Origin: CAZXEJ01 sp964639895
GTDB lineage: Bacteria > Desulfobacterota_D > UBA1144 > Nemesobacterales > JADFKM01
DNA: 54,949 nucleotides
Assembly (NCBI GenBank): GCA_964639895.1
Contig: CAZXEJ010000011.1
Coordinates: 1-54,949 of the forward strand
Direction: 5' to 3'
Positions 8,320-16,516 of the stretch are shown in pieces. The notes beneath the pieces are model-generated. The model saw only the letters and a list, made by a program, of their open reading frames with translations. It made no database searches and was not told the DNA's origin. How positions within the stretch are numbered: position 1 is the first letter of the stretch; each line of letters begins with the position of its first letter. The position numbers and the translations under genes were made by a program.

Positions 8320-9354
8320 TCATAGCTTCCAGTACTTTGATTGGATGCGCAAGACGTGTTCTATGATAGGGTCGGCTTTCGACGGTGCTTCGACGTCGCC
8401 CGGCTCCGTGCGGGTCGTGTCGTAGATCTCGTCGAAAACCGCCTTGGTCGAGAGCCAAAGCCCGTCCAGATCGTAGCCCCCTTCGAGCACGAATACTATC
8501 CGTCCGCCGCACAGATCGCGTGCCTTGTCCAGCATGAACCTCGTCTGCTGCGCAAACCCCCTCGGGGTGATGTTCATCCCTCCCAGCGGGTCGCCCTCGT
8601 AGGTGTCGAATCCGGCCGAGACCATGATGAGGTCGGGTTCGTACCGCTCGAGTACCGGTCCCACGATCTTGTGGAACACCTTCATGTATTCGTGATCGCC
8701 CATCGTAGGGTTGAGCGGTACGTTCACCGTGTATCCTTCGCCGGCGTCGAAGCCCACCTCTTCGGCCGCGCCGGTGCCTGGATAGTAGGGATACTGGTGG
8801 GTGGAGATGTAGAGGACCTCCTTGCGGTTGTTGAATATGTGCTGGGTGCCGTTGCCGTGGTGGAGGTCCCAGTCGAGGACGGCGACCTTGCGAAGTCCGC
8901 GCTCGGCGAGGGCGTGGGCGGCTCCGACGGCCACGTTGTTGAAGAGGCAGAACCCCATGGCCCGATCGGTCTCGGCATGGTGGCCCGGGGGTCTCACCAT
9001 CGGGAACCCCACGTCCAGCTCGCCGGCCGTCACCCGGTCGACGGCCTCCAACACGGCGCCGGCGGCGCGACGGGCCGCATCGAACGAGACGGGACACGTG
9101 GAGGTGTCGGGGTCCAGCCACACGCGCGGCCTGCCTCGGGTGGCTTCGAGCCGGTAGTAGTAGGAGGGCTGATGGACCCGGGTTATCTCCTCCTTGGTTG
9201 CGTCACGGGGAGGGTACTTGACCAGTCTGTCCATGAAACCGTTCTCGCGGAGCGAGTCTGCTATGACCAGGATCCGGTGGGGGGATTCCGGGTGGCCGGG
9301 GCCGTTGTCGTGATCGACGAACAGCTTGTCTAGGAAGACGGATACCTTCTTCAT
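8320..9354 (-). CDS. Histone deacetylase-family (AcuC/HDAC) protein
   Basis: The 344-residue protein belongs to the zinc-dependent arginase/deacetylase superfamily, whose bacterial members deacetylate acetyl-lysine or acetylpolyamines. Key elements are visible: PPGHHAE (paired catalytic histidines near 121-122), the zinc-site block DWDLHHGNGTQ near 160-170, SAGFDTYEGDPL near 244-255, and the late glycine-rich LEGGYDL near 293-299. It begins MKKVSVFLDKLF, 24 bases after the folC stop on the same strand, without a clear Shine-Dalgarno sequence, so translation may be coupled to folC. The substrate cannot be read from the sequence. A sirtuin gene is also present near 43 kb. Confidence 0.92.
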   Translation of the reverse strand: MKKVSVFLDKLFVDHDNGPGHPESPHRILVIADSLRENGFMDRLVKYPPRDATKEEITRVHQPSYYYRLEATRGRPRVWLDPDTSTCPVSFDAARRAAGAVLEAVDRVTAGELDVGFPMVRPPGHHAETDRAMGFCLFNNVAVGAAHALAERGLRKVAVLDWDLHHGNGTQHIFNNRKEVLYISTHQYPYYPGTGAAEEVGFDAGEGYTVNVPLNPTMGDHEYMKVFHKIVGPVLERYEPDLIMVSAGFDTYEGDPLGGMNITPRGFAQQTRFMLDKARDLCGGRIVFVLEGGYDLDGLWLSTKAVFDEIYDTTRTEPGDVEAPSKADPIIEHVLRIQSKYWKL

Positions 9355-9378
9355 TTGTACGGGTGCTGGGGGGTTGGC

Positions 9379-10710
9379 CTATAGGATAGCACGCCTCCCG
9401 CGGGCGGACAACCGCCGTCTCAGCTCGGGAAGCACCTCCCCCAGCAGGTATATGGAGCCCGTAACACAGAGCGGTCCTCCGAGAGAGAGTGCCGTCTCGA
9501 GGCCGGATGCGGCGTCGGTTGACACGTGCACTTCGTCCCAGTGTGCGGCGGCCATACGGGCCAGCCTGCACGGGTGGACGGCCGAGGGTGAGTCGTAGGC
9601 GGTAACCACGGCCCTTGCCCCCACCGGGGCCAGCGCGGCGAGAATACCCTCGGCGTCCTTGCTCTGGGAGCAGGCCATAAGGAGGGTGAATCTCAATCCG
9701 CGAAACTCACTCTCCAGGGAGCGGGCCAGTGCCTTGGCCCCTGCGGGGTTGTGTGCGGCGTCGGCCACCACCGGCGGGTAGAGCGAGAGGATCTCGAACC
9801 TGCCGGGCCAGTGCGTGCGTTCCAGGCCAGCCCTGAGCGCCCACTCCGCCACCTGAAAGCGGCCGTTTTGGTGAAGCAGCTCGAGTGCCGCAACGGCGAG
9901 GGCTACGTTCTCGGCTTGGTAGGCGCCCTTGAGTCCGGCGATAAGGTCGTCGAGGCTCCACGATGCGCCCCGATAGGAGAGACGGCCCTCCGGGTCGGGG
10001 CGGACCGAGAAATCCCTTCCCAACACGTATAGGGGGCATCCCTCGGCTCGGGCCTTGGAGGCCACCACCCTGAGGGGGGCCCCGGCTGAACCCGTCACGA
10101 CGGGCCGCGAGGGCTTTATGATTCCCGCCTTCTCGCTTGCTATGGCTTCCACCGTTTTACCCAGGTGAGCCGTGTGGTCCAGCGAGACGTTCGTCACCAC
10201 CGCCACCTCGGGCGTCATCACGTTCGTGGCATCCCAGCGGCCCCCCATACCCACCTCCAGCACGGCTACGTCGACGTGGGTACGGTCGAACCACAGCAGG
10301 GCGGCTGCGGTGAGCGCCTCGAAGTAGCTCACCAGAATGCCGCCACTCCGGGCCGCTTCCCTCACGCGAAGGAGAAGCTCCGATAACTCTCCCTCCTCTA
10401 TGTGACGGCCGTCTATGGCCATACGCTCGGTCACGCTCACGAGATGAGGCGAGGTATAGAGGCCGGTTCTGTAGCCGCACTCACAGAGCACGGTCGATAC
10501 CATCGCTGAAACGGAGCCTTTACCGTTGGTGCCGCCCACGAGGACGGTGGCAAACGAATCGTCCCTTAGCCCCAGGGCCTCCATGAGGGCGTACATCCTC
10601 TCTAGCCCAGGGCGTATGTCCAGGTGGTTGAGCGATTCCAGATACGAGAGGCCATCGTCTGACAACGGATTGCACCCCGTGGAGCGTGGTCTGGACGGCT
10701 TTCGGTCCAA
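9379..10710 (-). CDS. folC: Folylpolyglutamate/dihydrofolate synthase
   Basis: FolC adds glutamate to dihydropteroate and to folates. The 443-residue frame has the P-loop GTNGKGS (60-66), the substrate-loop SLDHTAHLG near 172-180, the DAAHNPAGA motif and a C-terminal ligase domain. The start is uncertain. The longest frame uses TTG, with a TATAAT box ending 6 bases before it, which would mean a leaderless message. A second TTG lies 15 codons downstream. Both precede the conserved region. It is divergent from the Fur-family gene and followed closely by the HDAC-family gene. It pairs functionally with folP in this window. Confidence 0.93.
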   Translation of the reverse strand: MDRKPSRPRSTGCNPLSDDGLSYLESLNHLDIRPGLERMYALMEALGLRDDSFATVLVGGTNGKGSVSAMVSTVLCECGYRTGLYTSPHLVSVTERMAIDGRHIEEGELSELLLRVREAARSGGILVSYFEALTAAALLWFDRTHVDVAVLEVGMGGRWDATNVMTPEVAVVTNVSLDHTAHLGKTVEAIASEKAGIIKPSRPVVTGSAGAPLRVVASKARAEGCPLYVLGRDFSVRPDPEGRLSYRGASWSLDDLIAGLKGAYQAENVALAVAALELLHQNGRFQVAEWALRAGLERTHWPGRFEILSLYPPVVADAAHNPAGAKALARSLESEFRGLRFTLLMACSQSKDAEGILAALAPVGARAVVTAYDSPSAVHPCRLARMAAAHWDEVHVSTDAASGLETALSLGGPLCVTGSIYLLGEVLPELRRRLSARGRRAIL

Positions 10711-10716
10711 TCGATT

Positions 10717-10722
10717 ATTATA
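10717..10722 (-). promoter_or_regulatory. Minus-10 box of folC
   Basis: On the minus strand TATAAT ends 6 bases before the TTG that opens the longest folC frame. A weak minus-35-like TTAATC lies 17 bases further upstream. If used, transcription would begin at or next to the start codon. Confidence 0.5.
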
Positions 10723-10758
10723 TACGGGAACCGCGCAGGGATTAATCAGCGGTAGAAG

Positions 10759-10772
10759 TTACCATCTGGTAA
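10759..10772. promoter_or_regulatory. 14-bp perfect dyad between folC and fur
   Basis: TTACCA-TC-TGGTAA is a perfect inverted repeat. It sits between the divergent folC and Fur-family promoters, 7 bases upstream of the minus-35 box of the latter. It does not resemble the GATAATGATAATCATTATC Fur box. It may be an operator, possibly autoregulatory. Confidence 0.4.
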
Positions 10773-10779
10773 TACCTGC

Positions 10780-10807
10780 TTGATTTTCTGGCCGTCCATA
10801 GTAGAAT
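10780..10807 (+). promoter_or_regulatory. Promoter for the Fur-family gene
   Basis: TTGATT (10780-10785) and TAGAAT (10802-10807) are separated by 16 bases. They would start transcription about 30 bases before the ATG. Confidence 0.5.
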
Positions 10808-10843
10808 TGATAGTAGACAATAATACGGCGCGGTGTTGCAGAG

Positions 10844-11344
10844 ATGAAGGTTCAACCCACTGTCAGTTTGAAGGCTGAGAGAAAAAGGGTTCTCAGAGAC
10901 TACCTGGCCAAGAAGAGGCTCAAGATAACCAAGCAGCGTGAGATCATCTTCGAGGAGTTCTTCAACCACACTGAGGATCACGTCTCCGTCGAAGAGCTCT
11001 ACGAGCGCATAAAGCCCAAGAACAGCAAGATTGGATTCGCAACCATCTACAGGACGCTCAAGCTGTTCAAGGAATGTGGTCTTGCATTCGAGAGGAACTT
11101 CGGAGACGGCAAGACCCGCTACGAGCCGGTCAACTTCAGCGGCGAGCACCACGACCACATCATCTGCCAGGACTGCGGCAAGATAGTGTGCTTCTCCGAG
11201 CAGAAGCTCTATGACATGCTGAAGGAGATCGGGGCCAAGAACCACTTCAAGATAGACGATTACAAGCTCGTCCTCTACGGCAAATGCGACCCGACGTGTG
11301 AGAACGCCCGCAGCGACAAGCACCCGGAGGATGCCGAGGCCTAG
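10844..11344 (+). CDS. Fur-family metalloregulator
   Basis: The 166-residue protein has the Fur fold: an N-terminal winged helix (about 20-95, with RLKITKQREIIFEEFF and the recognition region GFATIYRTLKLF), then a dimerisation domain with EHHDHIIC and two cysteine pairs, CQDCG and CDPTC, for structural zinc. The HHDH segment supplies regulatory-metal ligands. Whether it senses iron (Fur), zinc (Zur) or peroxide (PerR) cannot be decided from the sequence; the overall pattern is closest to Fur proper. It is divergent from folC, has its own promoter and a dyad upstream that may be autoregulatory, and ends in a hairpin. Confidence 0.93.
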   Translation: MKVQPTVSLKAERKRVLRDYLAKKRLKITKQREIIFEEFFNHTEDHVSVEELYERIKPKNSKIGFATIYRTLKLFKECGLAFERNFGDGKTRYEPVNFSGEHHDHIICQDCGKIVCFSEQKLYDMLKEIGAKNHFKIDDYKLVLYGKCDPTCENARSDKHPEDAEA

Positions 11345-11376
11345 AGGGGGAGACGGTGTACGGTTTGCTTCTCTAG
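11341..11376 (+). terminator. Long hairpin at the end of the Fur-family gene
   Basis: CTAGAG at 11341 pairs with CTCTAG ending at 11376, and most bases between them also pair with G-T wobbles around a TGTA loop. The stop codon TAG lies inside the 5' arm. No long T run follows. Confidence 0.5.
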
Positions 11377-12150
11377 CCGCATCGGAGGGGACACGGCGAA
11401 GGGCTTTTCACCGCATTCTGAGCGCCCAACACGTCTCGTCCCGCTGCATACGTGAAAACACAAAGAATCAATTCTAGGGTGGCGTCTCCGCCGGCCGAGG
11501 AGGCTAGCGTGGGGTTGGTTGAAATCGCTCCTCGGCGGGGGCGAGTGGGAACCCATGGAGAGGCGTTCCGTCGCCACCACGTCAGCCCCCCTGGGAGGAT
11601 GACGACGAAGATCCTGGTCTTGCTTGCTCGTCACCAGGAATGCGACTTGGCTGGACCTCCGGGGTCAGGGGGAACCGGCCGTAGTAGGGCGATGAAAGCG
11701 CTGCTTCTACCACTCTAAACAGCCGGGAAGTTGCGGGGCACGACCCTAAAGTCGGCAAATAGAAAGCTCGTACCGTTACATTTGTATCGATTCACCGCTG
11801 TGATGTGGCTTCCACATGCACGGTGAAACGATCAAGGTGCCGATCACCGCCATATCAATCAGCTCCCACTATCAGCCAAAGTACGGACCGGGAAGGGGAG
11901 GGTGTGTTCCGGCCGTGAGACGTGCTCTCCCCCAACCCGTGCTCTTAGGCGGGGCGCTCCACGGGGAGCAACGACCAACGGTGTCAGGTGAAGAGAAGGG
12001 GTTGCGTTCGGCTGGATGCCGGGAGGCTCATCCCAGGCCGCGCCTCAGGAGGTTGTAGTGGGTATTTTCCTTCCGCGTGGACGGTGGGAGAGAGCGTCTC
12101 GGTGGAATGGATACCATACACTCAGCCTCGCGTTGCAGCTACGCCTTCTT
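11345..12150. other. Spacer between convergent fur-like gene and acpS
   Basis: About 800 bases without a recognisable gene. It includes a slightly AT-richer patch near 11750-11870. Apart from the hairpin at its left end I see no known RNA or mobile element. Confidence 0.55.
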
Positions 12151-12546
12151 CTAACCCTTCAGCCGCTCCAGGATGACTACCCCTATGGCAATGCCCTGCT
12201 CGTGAGTCACCGAAGCGTGTATTGCTTCTACACCTCGACGCACGGCCTCTTCTCGGGCCCTGCCGTGGAGTGTTACGGTCGGGCGGCCCCGTACGGTCCT
12301 TAATACCTCTATGTCGCGGAACCTGACGCCGCCGGCCATCCCCGTGCCGAGGGCCTTCGACACTGCCTCCTTGAGGGCGAAGTTCGAGGCCGCCCTTTCG
12401 GCCCTGCGCCGGCTTGAGGTCGCTTCCATACAGTGCTTTTTCTCGAGCGGGGTAAACAACCTCGTCCACGCCCTCGCGCCCGACCGCTCAAGCAGCCTCT
12501 CCATTCGGGCCACTTCGACCGCGTCTATTCCTATCCCTACTATCAT
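12151..12546 (-). CDS. acpS: Holo-[acyl-carrier-protein] synthase
   Basis: AcpS transfers 4'-phosphopantetheine from CoA to apo-ACP, activating fatty-acid synthesis. The 131-residue protein has the magnesium-site motif GIDAVEVAR (5-13) and the FALKEAVSKALGTG helix near 57-70, both typical. It is the last gene of the long minus-strand cluster, starting 4 bases after pdxJ ends, so translation is probably coupled. Length is normal. Confidence 0.95.
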   Translation of the reverse strand: MIVGIGIDAVEVARMERLLERSGARAWTRLFTPLEKKHCMEATSSRRRAERAASNFALKEAVSKALGTGMAGGVRFRDIEVLRTVRGRPTVTLHGRAREEAVRRGVEAIHASVTHEQGIAIGVVILERLKG

Positions 12547-12550
12547 GCCG

Positions 12551-13288
12551 TCACGGGCTACCTGGTGGGCGTCCCAGGCACAGGGCCGCCATCTCGCGCA
12601 CCGCCCTCTCCATGCCGACGAAGACGCTCTTTGCCACTACGCTGTGGCCGATGTTGAGCTCCTCGACTCCCTCGATGGCGGCTACGGCAGCCACATTGTG
12701 GTAGTTGAGGCCGTGTCCGGCAGCCACTCGCAGGCCTGCGGAGAGGCCGGCGTCGACGGCCTTGCGTATGGCGTCGAGCTCAAGTGCGGCCCGGGAGTCG
12801 TTGGAGGCCTCGGCGTAGCGGCCGGTGTGTATCTCCACCATGTCGGCTCCCGCAAGGGCAGCGCCTTCGACCTGTGCGGTGTCGGGGTCGATGAACAGGC
12901 TTACGACCTCTATCCCGCCGCCCTTGAGCCTCGCCACTACTCGGCGTACGGCCTCCAGCGCGCCTGCCACCTCGAGCCCTCCCTCCGTGGTCACCTCCTG
13001 TCGCCTCTCAGGAACCAGCGTGCAGACGTCGGGCCGTATGGCTAGCGCAATCGAGACCATCTCCTCCGTAGGAGCCATCTCCATGTTGAGCTTCGTTGTG
13101 ACCACCTTTCTCAGCAGTTCCATGTCGGAATCCTGTATGTGGCGGCGGTCCTCTCTGAGATGTGCCACTATGCCGCTTGCCCCGGCCAACTCGGCGATGC
13201 AGGCGGCGTGTATGGGGTCGGGTTCACGACCGCCCCGGGCCTGTCGCAGTGTCGCTACGTGATCTATGTTGACGTTCAGCTTTGGCAT
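12551..13288 (-). CDS. pdxJ: Pyridoxine 5'-phosphate synthase
   Basis: PdxJ condenses 1-deoxyxylulose 5-phosphate with 3-amino-2-oxopropyl phosphate to pyridoxine 5'-phosphate. The 245-residue TIM-barrel begins MPKLNVNIDHVATLR, the conserved family N-terminus, so this start is chosen although the frame continues upstream inside glmM. Further family segments are HLREDRRHI (near 45), NLEM-like LNMEMAPTEEM, LVPERRQEVTTEGGL, EIHTGRYA and AGHGLNYHN, ending with the phosphate site ELNIGHSVV. It overlaps the glmM 3' end by 13 bases and precedes acpS. pdxA at 45 kb supplies the preceding step of the same pathway. Confidence 0.96.
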   Translation of the reverse strand: MPKLNVNIDHVATLRQARGGREPDPIHAACIAELAGASGIVAHLREDRRHIQDSDMELLRKVVTTKLNMEMAPTEEMVSIALAIRPDVCTLVPERRQEVTTEGGLEVAGALEAVRRVVARLKGGGIEVVSLFIDPDTAQVEGAALAGADMVEIHTGRYAEASNDSRAALELDAIRKAVDAGLSAGLRVAAGHGLNYHNVAAVAAIEGVEELNIGHSVVAKSVFVGMERAVREMAALCLGRPPGSP

Positions 13289-14667
13289 CTCTCTCCGGCT
13301 CCGATTGTCTCTTCGATGTGGTTTGCTATCGCAGCGGCGACCGCCTCGGTGGCAGATTCGTCCTTCCCTTCGACCATTATCCTGAGCACGGGTTCCGTAC
13401 CCGAGTAGCGCAGGTTGAGCCTCCCGCGTGAGCCGAGCCTGCTCCGGCAGTCGCGCAACAGCTCCTCCAGTCCCTCCACACCCTCGAGCGGCACCTTCTC
13501 TCTCACTCTGACACTGAGGAGCCTCTGAGGGTAGAGCTCCAGCCCTCCCGCAAGCTCGGCCAATGACCTTTCCCTGCGTACCATCGTGGCCAGAACCTGC
13601 AGGGCCGCCAGCGTGCCGTCCCCCGTGGTGGAGTGCTCCATGAAAACGATGTGACCCGACTTTTCCCCTCCGAAGCTGTAGCCGCCGCGGCGCATCTCTT
13701 CCACCACGTAGCGGTCTCCGACGGGTGTGCGCACCAGCCTGCATCCCCGCTCGGCCAGAAACTCCTCGAGGGCCGAGTTGCTCATCACCGTAGCCACCAC
13801 TGTACGTCGAGCCAGCCGGCCGTCGCGGTGTAGCTCGTCGGCGCAGAGTGCCAAGATCTTGTCTCCGTCCACCTCCCTGCCCGTGTGGTCGCAGAACACC
13901 ACCCTGTCGGCGTCGCCATCGAGCGCTATGCCTATGTCGGCGCCGTGGTCTCTGACGTGACGGCTGAGCAAGTCAGGCTCGAGGGAGCCGCACCCGAGGT
14001 TTATGTTCCTGCCGTCCGGCTCGACCCCGATGGAAACGACGTCGGCCCCCAGCTCGGCGAACACGGTCGGCGCCACCTTGTAGGAGGCGCCGTTGGCGCA
14101 GTCGAGCACTATCTTGATTCCCCCCAGGTCGAGGTCCCGCGGGAATGTGTTCTTCACGTACACGACGTACCTTCCTGGAGCGTCGTCGATCCTTGTCGCC
14201 TTGCCGATCTCGGTCGGCGAGGCCCTGGACGACTCGACGGCTGCACCGCTCATGAGTTCCTCGAGCCGCCGCTCCTCGTCGTCGGGCAACTTAAACCCCT
14301 CGCCGTCGAATATCTTTATGCCGTTGTCCGTGTAGGGATTGTGGGAGGCCGAGATGACCACACCTGCGTGTGCTCTCATGTTGGCTGTGATGAACGCTAT
14401 GGCGGGCGTGGGAAGGGGGCCGAGCAGCAGGACGTCTCCGCCCATCGATATGACCCCAGCGGCGAGGGCCTGCTCGAACATGTAGCCCGAAAGCCGCGTG
14501 TCCTTGCCGATCACAACCTTGGGGCGCCGCACCCCGCTCCTGCGCTTTATCGAGTAGGCCAGCGCCTTGCCCACGTTCATCGCCACCTCCGGCGTCATGG
14601 GGTGGACATTGGCCTCGCCTCGGATGCCGTCCGTGCCGAAGATGCGCCTCTCTACGGTTGCTCTCAT
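13276..14667 (-). CDS. glmM: Phosphoglucosamine mutase
   Basis: GlmM converts glucosamine 6-phosphate to glucosamine 1-phosphate for peptidoglycan and LPS precursors. The 463-residue protein carries the active-site serine loop ISASHNP (serine near 108), the metal loop DGDADR near 250, the sugar loop GGEKSGH and the phosphate-binding RYSGTEP near the C-terminus. GGGAGGGGAG precedes the ATG. Its start overlaps the cdaR stop as ATGA. Adjacency to cdaA and cdaR is the classic arrangement in which c-di-AMP synthesis and GlmM regulate each other in Firmicutes, here in a Gram-negative-type operon. Confidence 0.97.
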   Translation of the reverse strand: MRATVERRIFGTDGIRGEANVHPMTPEVAMNVGKALAYSIKRRSGVRRPKVVIGKDTRLSGYMFEQALAAGVISMGGDVLLLGPLPTPAIAFITANMRAHAGVVISASHNPYTDNGIKIFDGEGFKLPDDEERRLEELMSGAAVESSRASPTEIGKATRIDDAPGRYVVYVKNTFPRDLDLGGIKIVLDCANGASYKVAPTVFAELGADVVSIGVEPDGRNINLGCGSLEPDLLSRHVRDHGADIGIALDGDADRVVFCDHTGREVDGDKILALCADELHRDGRLARRTVVATVMSNSALEEFLAERGCRLVRTPVGDRYVVEEMRRGGYSFGGEKSGHIVFMEHSTTGDGTLAALQVLATMVRRERSLAELAGGLELYPQRLLSVRVREKVPLEGVEGLEELLRDCRSRLGSRGRLNLRYSGTEPVLRIMVEGKDESATEAVAAAIANHIEETIGAGERCQS

Positions 14668-15626
14668 TGCCGCTGCTCCCCTCCCGCCTTGCGTCGGAGC
14701 CGCAGGGTGATGGATTTCGGCTTCTGTTTGACGAGCCTTATCTTCTCGTTGAACGGATAGGTGACCTTGACCTTGAGTGTAACCCTCATGGTCTTCCCCT
14801 TGCCCGAGGCCCCTATCTCGGAACCGTCCACGTAGACCTTTATGTTTTCGCTCTTGAGCCCCTTTATTATGTTATACGGTCCCTCGAAAACAAGGTCCAC
14901 TGTGTAGTCATCCTTCTGGACGTCCCATTTGTCGGTCAGGCTTGAGAGATCGACCTTCAGGTCTTTGAACTCCTTGCGTGACACGATCTCCCTGAGGAAC
15001 ACCGTGACCTTGACCTTGTCGTGCTTGAGTACCTTGACGAGGGGGGGCGTTTTGAGGGGGACCTCGATCGTGAAGTCCGACTTGACGCCCGAGGTGGAGA
15101 CGGTGTCGGTGGGAATGGCCTTGAGGCTGTACAGTATCTTGTTCGGTCCCTCGACTACGACCGTCTTCGGGTTGACTACGGGTTCTCCCACGATTTCGAA
15201 GCCGCTGTCGGGAGGGCCGATCACGGGGTTGACCTTGACCTTCTTTTTTACAAGCCGGTCGACCTCGAGTTTTATCTCGGCCGGCGTGAGGCCTACGATC
15301 TGTATGCCGCGGGGCACCTTGACCTGGTCGGGATGTATCTCGAACCTCGACACCCCTGGGGTCACGTTCGAGAGGTCGAGCACGTAGCTCAGCGACTTGG
15401 CCGAAAGCGTCGACAGCTGGCCGCGGGTACCGCGTACGGAGATCTTGAGCTTCTGGGGCGGGTTGTTCATGATGACCAGTCCCGGCGATAGTTTGTCGTA
15501 TATGATGTCAATGGTGAGCGTCTTCTGTACGTTCTGCTCGATGTTTGCGATGAACCACAGCGTCACCGCAAGCAGCAGGGCGAGAACCTTCTTTCCTATG
15601 TTTCTCGTAAAAAGGTCGCCAAACAC
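14664..15626 (-). CDS. cdaR: YbbR-domain protein, diadenylate cyclase regulator CdaR
   Basis: The 320-residue protein has one N-terminal membrane helix (about 12-27, KVLALLLAVTLWFIAN) followed by repeated beta-rich YbbR domains outside the membrane. In Firmicutes, CdaR contacts the membrane diadenylate cyclase CdaA and modulates it. The start is GTG (FGDLFTRNIGKK follows), preceded by GAGGAG. cdaA ends 29 bases upstream and glmM overlaps downstream, so the three are cotranscribed. Repeat boundaries cannot be set precisely by eye, but about three YbbR repeats fit the length. The name follows position and domain; the regulatory role here is inferred. Confidence 0.9.
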   Translation of the reverse strand: MFGDLFTRNIGKKVLALLLAVTLWFIANIEQNVQKTLTIDIIYDKLSPGLVIMNNPPQKLKISVRGTRGQLSTLSAKSLSYVLDLSNVTPGVSRFEIHPDQVKVPRGIQIVGLTPAEIKLEVDRLVKKKVKVNPVIGPPDSGFEIVGEPVVNPKTVVVEGPNKILYSLKAIPTDTVSTSGVKSDFTIEVPLKTPPLVKVLKHDKVKVTVFLREIVSRKEFKDLKVDLSSLTDKWDVQKDDYTVDLVFEGPYNIIKGLKSENIKVYVDGSEIGASGKGKTMRVTLKVKVTYPFNEKIRLVKQKPKSITLRLRRKAGGEQRQ

Positions 15627-15655
15627 CCCTTGGAGGCTCCTCGTTCAGATCCCGG

Positions 15656-16516
15656 CTATTCCCCGCCGGTCAGACGTTGTGGGCTGTCGCCGGCTTGGTT
15701 CCTTATGTTGAACATCCGTGTCAGCAGGCCGTATCCATGGCTTTGAGGTTGCTTGAGGCTCAGAAGCTCCATCAGCCTGTTCTCAAGCGACGTCGCGTCC
15801 AGCCCTCGCATCAGGTTGCCCTGGTAGGCGAGCGAAATGAGTCCGGTTTCCTCGGAGACCACGATCACTATAGCATCGGTCTCGCGAGAAAGTCCGATGG
15901 CGGCCCTGTGACGGGTGCCGAGATCCCTCTCGAGATCGGGATCGGTGGCCAGCGGAAAGAACGACCCGACGGAGAGTATCCTGTTGCGTGCTATTATCAT
16001 TCCGCCGTCATGAAGCGGCGAGGCGGGGTTGAAGATGGATATGATGAGCTCCCTCGAGACCAGCGCCTCGATCCTCATCCCTATCTCAACGAAGTCGGCC
16101 AGGCTGTTGCCGCGTTCGATCGCGATTATGGCGCCGATCATCTTGTTCGACATGTAGCTGCACGCCTTTACAAGCTCGAAGATGAGCCGCTCCTCCATCT
16201 GTTTGGCTCCTCCTGTGAAGATGAGCGGTCGGCGGCCGAAGCCGGCCAGGGCCCGGCGGATGTCCTGTTGAAAGAGGATGACGGCGATGATGATTATGGA
16301 GTTCAGGAAATGCCCGAGTGCCCAGTTGAGCGTGTAGAGCTCCCCGTATTGAGACAGCAGGTAAAGGAGAAAGACGAATATGAAGCCGATCAGGATCCGT
16401 ATGGTCCTCGTCTTCTCGATGACGGTGAGAAGGTAATAGATGCCGAGGGCCACGATAAGTATGTCGAGTACATCCCATACAAGCCTGAAATCGGGGAAAC
16501 TCAGTCCTTCAAACAT
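15656..16516 (-). CDS. cdaA: Membrane diadenylate cyclase CdaA (DacA)
   Basis: The enzyme condenses two ATP into the second messenger c-di-AMP. The 286-residue protein starts MFEGLSF, preceded by a GGGGGTGG ribosome binding site, and overlaps the folP 3' end by 8 bases. Three membrane helices occupy about 13-85, followed by a DAC domain. The RHR motif (TRHRAA) is intact near 202-204. The other catalytic signature, normally DGA, reads DGG at 170-172. This alanine-to-glycine change is conservative in size but unusual; activity is likely but not certain. Neighbours cdaR and glmM are its standard partners. Confidence 0.93.
   Translation of the reverse strand: MFEGLSFPDFRLVWDVLDILIVALGIYYLLTVIEKTRTIRILIGFIFVFLLYLLSQYGELYTLNWALGHFLNSIIIIAVILFQQDIRRALAGFGRRPLIFTGGAKQMEERLIFELVKACSYMSNKMIGAIIAIERGNSLADFVEIGMRIEALVSRELIISIFNPASPLHDGGMIIARNRILSVGSFFPLATDPDLERDLGTRHRAAIGLSRETDAIVIVVSEETGLISLAYQGNLMRGLDATSLENRLMELLSLKQPQSHGYGLLTRMFNIRNQAGDSPQRLTGGE

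Noticed and set aside
8258..12037. Similarity between GGAGCCTCGTCCCAGG (8258-8273) and GGAGGCTCATCCCAGG (12022-12037)
   Set aside because: A 16-base match with two differences is expected by chance between several kilobases of GC-rich spacer.
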